This document shows, one piece after another, positions 55,201-64,000 of a DNA stretch of 64,000 bases. The stretch is from Astropecten irregularis (taxonomy: Eukaryota; Echinodermata; Asteroidea; Paxillosida; Astropectinidae). The translations under genes and the position numbers were made by a program. Positions within the stretch are counted from its first letter, which is position 1. Each line of letters begins with the position of its first letter. The stretch spans positions 8,066,745 to 8,130,744 of the forward strand of contig OZ020262.1 of the NCBI GenBank assembly GCA_963971285.1, in the 5' to 3' direction. The notes beneath the pieces are model-generated. The model saw only the letters and a program-made list of their open reading frames with translations, searched no databases and was not told the origin of the DNA.

Positions 55201-56304
55201 CTTACCTTTAATACTTTGAAGAAAACTAGAAGTGGACCACTTTTTTTTCACTTTAGAAATGAGTGAATGTAACTTCAAACTACATTAAAACTCGACTAAA
55301 TTACCGTATGGTTGACGGTTGTTTAGAAAGTTGCCAAATCTGTTTCGAGGAAATCAAGAACAACATACGAAAATGGGGAATGAAACCATGTAGGTTTGTA
55401 AGTAGTTCATATTTGTTGGATATGGATCGGGGCATCGATAAACACCTTGGTAAGAATATGAGCACATCTATATAAACGCTTGTAGAGTTATTAATAATAT
55501 AAATTAATATTAATTGATCAGATAACACGGATATGCCAATGGCCGCAAAACAAGGTTACTAGATAGATACCCCGGACAGGATGCACGCAGGATGCAATGC
55601 ATGCAGGATGCCGCTGATGTGTGGTTCATGGCTAGAATGAAACACATTCCTCAAGGGACATGTGTTCTTCTCATCAGTTATCTGTACATCAGATCAGCCA
55701 TGTATATTCACCCTTAAACCACAAATCACCCAAACAAAACACAAACAAGAACTCAATTTACAGGATTCTTTATTTCTCTCTTCTTCTTCTTTTGTTTTAT
55801 TTAGTACTTTCTGTATTATTCTTCAATTTTACAAATTAAAATTCAAGAACTTTGCTTCATTGTTTATATTAGATGGGTTTCAGCTTCTTGGTCAGGTGAG
55901 TGCCTCCCAGAACCGCGGATACCAACAGATCCATCTTCTCGTACACTTTGCGATCGTAACCAGCGAAGAATTGGGCCAGCTAATAGGCTTCTATATTCAC
56001 TTTTCAGCATTTAATATGGGCATGTACAACGAACATTGGTAACAAACCAAAACAGAAAATTATTTACGTATAATTTTCAGGGTATGAAGATGGTGCTGGT
56101 AGAAACATATCGTTCAAATAATTCCCGCCTGAAATGCTGTATTTATCCAGAACGAGTAAAACCAAACACCAAAAAACATTTTTGATCTTGGCAATTAGAT
56201 CAAAAGCATTCTTTATGTTTTAAAAGAAAAAAATGAGTTTGGTTTTCGCTAATTTTCTCGGGACTCAGATGTCCGATTGAGCTCAACTTCACGGGCATAT
56301 TATT

Positions 56305-58040
56305 TCATGTACATGTGAATCGTACTAAGGCCAGAAGTTCCTTGCGCGTGGTACAATACCTTCTCTGTGAGGGGGAGAGAACATAACTTCCATAGCGAAT
56401 GACCCTTTCTTCACCATCCTGAATTTCAATTAGCTCTGCACCTATTGCGGTATCTGATGCATCGGTGTCAAGGATGAATAGATCTGTACTATTTCGGGGG
56501 AAAGAGAGTACTGATGATGCGGTAAGTGCAGTCTTTAAGTCCCCGAATGATTGCTCGTGTTTTTCAGACGAAGTGAAAGATGCGCTTTTCCCCATGAGAT
56601 CGTAGAGAGGCTTAGTAAGCTCGGCAATGTGTTTTATGTGTGCCCTGTGATAGTTATCTAATCCTGGGAATCTTTGTACTTCTTTGCTTGTTTTGGGTGT
56701 CGGCCACTCCCTTATGACCGAGATGCTCTCTGGGTTCGGCCTTATACCTCCCTTACTCACTAGATTCCCTAGGAAAAGTACCTCTAGCTGGAACAAGTCG
56801 CATTTTGGGGTTTTAGCTTTAGCGATGTCGTCAAGATAGGCTAGCGCCTCTTTAAAGTTAATTTACTGAGGATAAGGATCATTGCCCTTTTAAATGTTGC
56901 CGGGGCATTGCACAAACCAAACGGCATGCTTTGATATTCATACAAGCCATACTTGGTTAAGAAAGCTGTTTTGTGTCTATCTGCATAAGCTAATTCGATC
57001 TGATAATACCCACAGCACATATCTAAGGTGCAAAAGAACTCAGTCCCTTCCAGAATATCTAGACATTTGTCAATGTTAGGGAGAGGGAACGCATCTTTAG
57101 TTGTTACATTATTGAGTGCACGATAGTCAATGCAACAACAGTATCTTTTTTCTTCACCAGAACTTGGGAGAGGCCCATTCGGACGAAGATGGTTGGATTA
57201 CCTCTGACTCAAGCTCTGAATGTGCCTTTTCCTCAGCCTCAAAGCCTAGACGGTGCTCGTCTCCTTTTCTGTTTGATTGTAGTGGCATCTTCTATGTGAA
57301 GTGGGTGTTTAATTTCTGCAAAGCGCCCAAGGTCCATATCATTTTTTGAGAAGGTGTCTGCATAGTTTATCAAGACGTTGGCTAGAATTTGAGTTTGTTC
57401 GCGAGACAAATGCTCTGCCGATCTTTTCCACAGATCAACTATATGAGGAGGAAGTTCATTCACTTGTCTTACTTTGTTATGTAGGGTCCAACTGCAGCCG
57501 GTCCCTACTTCAAGTCGAGGGTTCGTGTCCAGCAGACGCCGGTCACACCCCTCTGTATGAGTCTGTGTGGTGTAAGAATCGTCAAGAACGTCCTCTATTT
57601 GCTCCGCCTTACCTATAATATGCCCATTCTTCAAACGAAGGATTTTGTCAGTGTTATTGCGTAATGTTATAGCCACCTTGGTTGTATTTGGGGAAGAATT
57701 TTTGAGAGAGACTACGGCGTATGGAATTAGAATTCCCTTGTGGTCTCGTTCTGGGGAATGGATCATGTACGTCTTTTCCCGATTCTGAGACTTTACTGAA
57801 TTCAGTACAACTTGAGTCCTTACCATAGTATTGGGGGAACCACGACCCTTTTGTCTAGAACAACCTTATGAACAGAATATCTTTCATCCTTTATTTTTCC
57901 TCATGTGTGCTTGAATTAGTGAGTCTCTTAGACGCACCGTATCATCGTCTAAGTTGATGACCGCTGAGTGGAATTTTAAGAAGTCCAGTCCTAAAATAAG
58001 TTTATCCTCAATAGGGGCTGATAATAGGGGCTGAAATGTG
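56305..58040 (-). pseudogene. broken Ty3/gypsy pol (protease end, RT, RNase H start)
   Basis: On the minus strand, from 58,040 downward: protease C-terminal motif ILGLDFL (about 57,980). Then the linker (WKRSAEHLSREQ, about 57,410). Then RT box LDMCCGYYQI (about 57,010), MPFGLCNAPATF (about 56,915) and YLDD (about 56,840). Then FLGNLVSKGGI, PLYDLM and RNase H LDTDASDTAIGAEL, ending near RYCTTRKELLAL (56,320). Stops and frame changes separate the pieces, and about 30 residues are missing just after YLDD. gag, integrase and LTRs are absent. It lies exactly between the two 3.2-kb duplicate copies. It is an old retrotransposon fragment with no working product. Confidence 0.87.
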
Positions 58041-58500
58041 CTTCTGAAAAGACTGAATCGATGAGGAATTGCCTCGATGTTTCGGCCAGTGTAGTCTGGC
58101 CGCCTCAGCAGAGAGTGGGGACGGCCCTGAGAGTACACTGGCCGGAGCATCGGCACAATTGCTCTCTGGTTCTTGTCAGAACCACTTTTCTAGAAAAGAA
58201 TTTTTAGAAAAGAGTTCCATGGTGTCTCCGCAAACCTTCCTTAATTCTTATGTTACTTCCGCCATGTTGCCCTTGACTCAACACGGGACCGGAACTTAAA
58301 TGGCTGCAGTGTTAAAGGTAATATCTTTTTTTTTTTTTTGCCAAAGAAATGCAGATTCATGGGCAATAATATAAAGGAAGATGCAGTAATATTCAACTAT
58401 GAAATTTTCAGTCCAATACATGGCAACTTTTTTGAGAAAGCAGGAACACGCCCACAGTATTTATTTTGAATTGTTCACTGTTATTTTGTATCTTCGAAGG

Positions 58501-58856
58501 TAATACCATACTTTAATTAGTATCAAAGAGATAAAGATTCATGGGCACACATATCAAGACAGATACAGTTACTGTCATCTGTGAGAATTTCAGTCCTATA
58601 CGGTGCCAACTTTTTGAGAAAACAGTGAAAAACAGCCACAGTATTTCTGAAGACTCTTCTCTTTTTTTTTATCTTTTAAAAGAGCAAACAGATTTTCGGT
58701 CGTTGTTTTACTAATATCTGGATAAATACACCATTTCAGGCGGAAACATTTTAACGGTATGATTCTACCACCACCATCTTCATATACCCTGTAGGTTATA
58801 CGTAAATCTGTGAACATTTCTGTTTTGGTTTCTTTCCAAAGTATGATAATACCTAT
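58501..58856 (+). mobile_element. TTAA-type MITE nested in an older copy
   Basis: It begins AAGGTAATACCATACTTTAA and ends AAAGTATGATAATACCT. The surrounding text is another copy of the same family that starts TTAAAGGTAATATC at 58,312. Copy A has the uninterrupted GTATCTTTAACAAGATC here, an unfilled TTAA site. Confidence 0.7.
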
Positions 58857-59264
58857 GAAAAGATCAAAATTGTTTGTTGTCATTGGTTTTACTCTTTTCT
58901 GGAAAAATACAAAAGAGAGTCTTTACGGTATGCTTCTAACATCGCCATCTTTTTCCCTGTAAGTTAAATCTCTGACGATCTCTGTTTTGGTTTGCTGCTA
59001 CAGTAACCTCCTCCTCCCATCCCGTAGTCTGGTTGACCGTAGGGGCACCACTGAGGTGTTTCTCAACCAGTATTCTCTACTCCTGTCTGTAATCTGCCTC
59101 CCTCGAGGTGAGACTCATTTTAAGGCCTGTCCATTCAGTGATATTGTCATCCCATCTCTTGTTCTGTCTGCCTCGCCAACTCACAACTGCTACTGTGCCT
59201 TTCAAGATTGTTTTGGCAAGTCCTAAATATCGTGATACATACCAATACCATGCACTTTAATTGC

Positions 59265-59775
59265 GTTCAGTGGTTAGCAGGTCTTTGAATGGCCCACTTG
59301 CTTGACTGATTCAGTTTTTGACTTCGTTGGTAATTTGATCTTTTTAGGAGATGCTGAGAATTTTTTTCGGAGGCATCTCATTTTCATGGCATTAATTCTT
59401 CTACCTGTGTCGGCTGTTATAGTCCATGTTTCACAGGCGTAGAGGAACATGGATATAACCAGTGAGCGCATCAGTCTGATTTTGAAGCTGAGCGTGACTC
59501 TGGAGAGTATTCCAGGTTTGGAGCCTTCAGAGACAATATTGCTCTAATATATTCAAAGCTACTCACTGTTTCCATTTTTTTTTTGCCTCTTACTCTGATG
59601 TCGGTATTGATGCATTTAATGTAACTTGTCATCACTTTTGTTTTATATGTATTTATTTGCATGCCATAATGCTGTGGAAGATCTGTCTAGGCGCGCCACC
59701 AACTTAGCTGGTTTATCTCTTCCCCGGCAAAGCGTTAGTTGGTAATTGATCTGCCACCATTGCCGAATGTCCTAT
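59265..59775 (-). pseudogene. LINE reverse transcriptase 3' remnant (copy B)
   Basis: The minus strand carries ETVSSFEYIRAILS (thumb region) and then SLVISMFLYACETWTITAD, typical of the RT C-terminal part of RTE/Jockey-like LINEs. Upstream, the active-site segment is deleted (NXRFAGEE). Frames are interrupted. It is duplicated together with copy A. Confidence 0.75.
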
Positions 59776-60266
59776 GGTACCGTTAATATTGCGAGAAAAT
59801 GAGTGAACTAGACTTCTTCTTTTTTTTTGCGTTTGAGGAATGAGTGAACTAGACGTCGAACTTCTTTCAAACTCGACTAAATTACCTTATAATTGACACT
59901 TGTTCAACTAATTAAATTAATATTGGAAAGTTGCCAGGTCTGTTCCGATACATTCAAGAAGAACTTTACGGAAATCGGGAATAAAACCAAAGGCATCGTA
60001 TTTGTTGGAGATGGATCGGGGCATCGATAAACACCTTGGAAAGAATATGAGCACATCTTTTAAACACTTAGTTGACCCAATAACATTGATATGCCAGTGG
60101 CCACAAGACAAGGTTATTAGATAGATACCCCGAACAGGATGCATGCAGGATGCAATACAGGATATGCAACTGATGTTTGGTTCATGGCTAAAATGAAACA
60201 CGTACCTCAAGGGACATGTGTTCTTCTCATCAGTTATCCCAATGCCACGTAATCAAGATTCCACCT

Positions 60267-60578
60267 TTAAAGGTAGTATCATACTTTGGTAGCATACTGA
60301 AATCTTCACAGATTTACAAATTTACAGGGTATGGTGATTTTCTTTTCTGCCTATAATGTTGTGTTTATCGAGAAAGGAGTTAAACCAGTGACCAACATTT
60401 TTTTTATCTTAAAAAGATTACAAATAGAACAGACCGTTTTTCACGGTTTTCTAAAAAAGTGGGCACCGTATGGGACTGACATTTTCACAGATGACGGTAA
60501 CTGTATCGTCCTTGAAATGTTTGCCATGAATCTGTATTTCTTTGCCAAAAACCAAAGTATGATAATTGTTACCTTTAA
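60267..60578 (-). mobile_element. TTAA-flanked MITE, inverted copy
   Basis: TTAA at 60267-60270 and 60575-60578. The ends are AGGTAGTATCATACTTTGG and, inverted, AGGTAACAATTATCATACTT. The body is the reverse of 14,521-14,849 (CCGTATGGGACTGA against TCAGTCCCATACGG). Confidence 0.82.
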
Positions 60579-60850
60579 CTGCAAATCACGCAAACAGAAC
60601 GCAAAGAAGAACTCAATTTACAGGATTGTTTATTTCTCTTTTCTTCCGTTGTCTTAAAGTTATTTTGTTATTATTGTTCAATTCTACAAATTTATATGCA
60701 AGAACTTTGTTTCATTGTTTTAATTTGATAGGTTTCACTTTCTTGGTCAGGTGAGTGTGTCTCCCAGAACCGCGGATACCAACAGATCCATCTTTTCGTA
60801 CACTCTGCGATCGTAACCAGCGAAGATTGGAGCCAGCTAATTGGCATCTA

Positions 60851-61368
60851 CAGTGTGTCCCCCAAAAAAGAAGATTTTCAAAACATTATGAAAAGAAATT
60901 GTATGTTTGTAGGTATTTGATTTTTAGTTTTACGCGTTCAATATCTTACAGGCCATGTTCTGTCGAAATTTTAATGCAATCCATTAATGCATCACTGAGC
61001 AATTACTGATTGTCTGGAAAAGTCCATTTTGCTACCATTACAATTGAGTTACAATGGTGGTCATCTTAACGTTCTTAGTTTTGATCTGTAAATCTCCCTT
61101 CATTGTGGCCGCCCCCATTCACTACACACAGATCACTACTAAGATGACCACAACTGTAACTCATTTGTAATGGTATTAAAATGGACTTTTCAAGACAATC
61201 AGTAATTGCTCGGTAATGCATGAATGGATTGAATTGATGTTTGGTCAGAATATACCCAGTGAGATAGTGAATGCAATAGGCTAAAAATCAAATAGCTGAA
61301 TACATACAACTTCTTCTCATAGTTTTTTGAAAATGGGTATCGTTTTTTTTCTAGGACACACGTCACTG
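60851..61368. mobile_element. 518-bp Tc1/mariner-like foldback element
   Basis: TA at 60849-60850 and 61369-61370. The ends are CAGTGTGTCC and, inverted, CAGTGACGTGTGTCC. Long inverse arms of about 200 bp include AATTACTGATTGTCT / AGACAATCAGTAATT. Copy A of the duplication has the unfilled site TTCTATATTCACTT at about 55,988. No transposase. Confidence 0.87.
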
Positions 61369-61715
61369 TATATTCACTTATCAACATTTACGAGGAATAA
61401 TAGCTCCTCTTAAAGGGCATGTACAACATTGGATAACAAGCCAAAACAGAAACGTTCACAGACTTACGTAAAACTTCCAGGGTATGAAGATGGTGCTTGG
61501 AGAAACATATATTTGAAGTATTTCTGCAGGAAATGTTGTATTTATCCAGAAAGAGTAAGACCAACGCCAAAAACATTTTTGATCTTGGCAATTAGATTAA
61601 ATAATTCTTTGTGTTTTATAGTAAAAAGTGAGCCGGGTTTTCGCTATTTTTCTCGGGACTCAGAAGTCCGATTGAGCTCAACTTCACAGGCTTATTATTT
61701 CAAGTACATGCTTGA

Positions 61716-64000
61716 TTAGACAAATTGTGAGTGCTGTTCGGTCACCTTAACCAACGTTTTACACGCCCTTACAGTGCATGCAGTCATTTTTTTATTGTGC
61801 ATAATGTTTGCCATTTATTTTGGGAAACCTCTCATCGCCGTAGTTTCATGTGGGAAATAGGAACGGCATATCAACGAATGTAATATTTATGCCCAACCTA
61901 TGTAGAGTTGGGAGATCGCTCACAAACCCACGTCCGGGTGTACTTTAAAGACCCAAGGTCAACCCTGACAACAAACCACGAACGTGCAGGAAAACAAAGG
62001 GAAGTACCACACAAAAAGGGACGAATACCCACTGTGAAAATATAACAATAAACGGTTCCTTGAAAATTGCCACTACTAAAATGTCTTGCCTCAGTCGGGT
62101 GATCTGAAAATAAAACGTTAAAACCGCAACTGATAAGGGCCTACATGGAGGACAGTATAGTGAATAGTTTCGAAAGGTCAAAATGATATTGTCTACCGTT
62201 ACTACGGTCTCGAATACTGAGTCCCTTGTTATACATCTAGCTGCATGGCGGTGTAAGGAAGTGTATTTTAATACTTGAAAGGGGTCAGTTTAATTTTCAT
62301 GGGAATGCAATCAATCAAAGCGTTCATAACTTCAAAGGTTTGAATACTTGTAAAAGAAGTCCAATTTCTAATCATTGTGACTGCTCTAGATTATATGTGA
62401 TCATATAGAGTATGTTCTTACTGAGTAACTCCATGGCTGAGATCATGGATCGAGGGGGATGGTACCTTAGGGAGACTTTCCGATAGGGTCGTGAACAAAC
62501 TTTACTTACTTATTTCTAAACATCCTCCAAACCAATAAACTTAAAATTTACATAATGTCCATATTGAGCGTTTTCTCTGACTACTTCTATGTAGCTTGTA
62601 CCTTAGGAACACATCTAAAAGTCCCGAATTCTCCCTAGTGTTCACTTGTATATGCTAACGTGTCTTCCCAATACACTATTTGTAATTATAGTAATGCATA
62701 CATTTATAAAGCGCATAATAACAAGGATCATCCATGTTGTTAGATGCATGATCTACACTGATATTCAACTTAACGTCTACATGACAGAAGCAGCCTCAGC
62801 GCCGTCCTTCAACAGCGATTGGAGTCACTCGCCTCACACTCAGTGCTCACAATTTTGGTTCACGGCCAATAAGGTAAATTGAATTGTGACAACACTGAAG
62901 TCATTCACATCACCTCCAATCTTATGCAACAAGCACCAATTGACTGTCTCTGCATCTCCCCGACTCCTACAACAGACCCTGTCTCCAGCAAATTGTTGCT
63001 CAGGCTTCTTAGCACTCCACAGATTAGGTTTAATTGTCTTTCGCCGAAGATGGAAGAAATTCGAAACTTACTTGACTAACAAATGATGTCCGGCTTCGGC
63101 CATGCTTTTATCTCTTGCTGCTTTGATTTCTACTAGTTTATGTTCATTTTATAACCTACAGCTATACATTGTACAATGACATAAAGGTGTGGTTAATAGT
63201 CCGTGGGCCGTGAGGCCAAATTCGCTTTAGTTTTTGAGTTACGTGACCATCATCACCGAATTTGTTCCCATTCGGCATGGATGTAGATCTGACATTACTG
63301 AACAAGAATTGATTTGTTCCCACGTCCAATTTGTGTTCACTAAAGAGAAATTTGCGATAGAAAATCGTCAAATTTTACGTACAGAAAAAACATAAGAACA
63401 AACAGCGCCCTCAATCGGTGGAAAGTAATTATCTATATAATAAAACTATAGGAACTGCGTACCCGTGCTTATTTTATTCCCGATGTAAAACCCTTTACAT
63501 GATTGGAAACTGATCAAACTTCAACGTAATTATTTCTAGGGACATTTTATTTGTCGTTTTAAACATGGGAAAATTAGGTGAATGGTGGATGAAAAATATG
63601 ACACATGTTTTTGAAGATGTTTCTCCCAGCAAATTTCTAAATGATGAGGAAGTAACAAACTGCTGCAAATTGCTCATCAATCAATTGAGCCTAAAATAAT
63701 CTTGGGAATGCCTGACGTTTTGAACCTACCAGAATATTTAATCTAAATAAAATTATAATAAAAATATTTGATGACAAAGAAAACAAAACAATTATCACAA
63801 TGAAGTTGAGACTTCAATATAGTTGCATACATGACTTTATTCCCACAAAGGAATCTTTATTTCAAGCCACACACACTGTATGATCTCACATGATTTTGCT
63901 GTTAAAATAGTTTGGTCCAAAATGCTTATTATAAGATGTATATTTCTTTTTTAGAAAACACTAACAGAAATATCTTGTCACGCATGATCAAAACTACAGT
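61716..64000. other. intergenic, nothing recognised
   Basis: A+T-rich, with no domain-bearing ORF, tRNA or clear repeat partner in the window. The short ORFs are unremarkable. Confidence 0.45.

Larger units (their letters stand above)
53150..56310 (+). repeat. 3.2-kb direct duplication, copy A
   Basis: Long interrupted similarity to 58,050-61,710. Matching segments include GTGTAGTCTGGCC, GACCGGAACTTAAATGGCTG, GGTTTCTCAACCAGT-type text, AAGGGACATGTGTTCTTCTC, AGAACCGCGGATACCAACAG and CCGATTGAGCTCAACTTCAC. Divergence is substantial. Copy A carries a private palindromic insertion at 53,533. Confidence 0.8.
58050..61710 (+). repeat. 3.2-kb direct duplication, copy B (with two extra insertions)
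   Basis: Counterpart of 53,150-56,310. It contains two insertions absent from copy A: a TTAA-type MITE at about 58,501-58,856 and a 518-bp mariner-like foldback at 60,851-61,368. The gypsy fragment abuts its left end. Confidence 0.8.

Noticed and set aside
55662..56042. 126-codon ORF
   Set aside because: It spans duplicated repeat sequence, is disrupted in the sister copy, and has no domain.

Overview
This is a repeat-dominated stretch of an animal nuclear genome, not a prokaryotic locus. The A+T-rich composition, tRNA-derived SINEs, many palindromic MITEs, LINE and Ty3/gypsy remnants and frequent ACATGTA-type motifs suggest a marine invertebrate. An echinoderm- or hemichordate-like deuterostome is a guess from SINE and MITE flavour only. 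I see no convincing single-copy host gene.

Layout. 1-950: copies of interspersed repeats. 950-14,500: a large, apparently intact autonomous rolling-circle transposon ORF (2902-12255, 3117 codons) of the Helitron2/Helentron type. In order it carries a PHD finger, a peptidase-C76-like cysteine protease, an OTU protease, Lys-rich repeats, a Cys-rich region, an HUH two-tyrosine Rep, a Pif1-type helicase and an AP-endonuclease-like domain. A 54/80-bp hairpin minisatellite follows at 12,655-13,672. 14,500-23,340: SINEs, TTAA-flanked MITEs, a Harbinger-like MITE, and a 1325-bp DNA transposon with a 5-bp target duplication.

23,344-52,179: the most striking region. Non-autonomous elements of about 0.76-1.35 kb sit head-to-tail. 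Each starts ACTAGA plus a bulged hairpin and a GGCTTTTCCG sub-terminal repeat. Each has internal tandem repeats (129-bp or 146-bp units), then usually a GAA-rich microsatellite, and often a 3' stem-loop whose outer arm is the inverse of the 5' sub-terminal repeat. This matches the described architecture of Helentron-associated elements (HINE/DINE-like). Twelve units abut without gaps from 28,295 to 41,482. A second family with different but internally matched ends lies at 26,044-27,296. A nearly perfect 910-bp tandem array (six copies) ends in the same stem-loop at 49,699. Six stacked 3' stem-loops close the array at 52,179.

52,180-61,715: MITEs plus a 3.2-kb direct duplication (about 53,150-56,310 and 58,050-61,710) flanking a broken gypsy pol on the minus strand. 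Three insertions present in only one copy give empty-site proof of mobility. 61,716-64,000: nothing recognisable.

The working hypothesis is that a Helentron protein of this type mobilised the tandem non-autonomous elements by rolling-circle replication. The termini of the autonomous element were not located, so the pairing is unproven. All calls are by eye, without database search.
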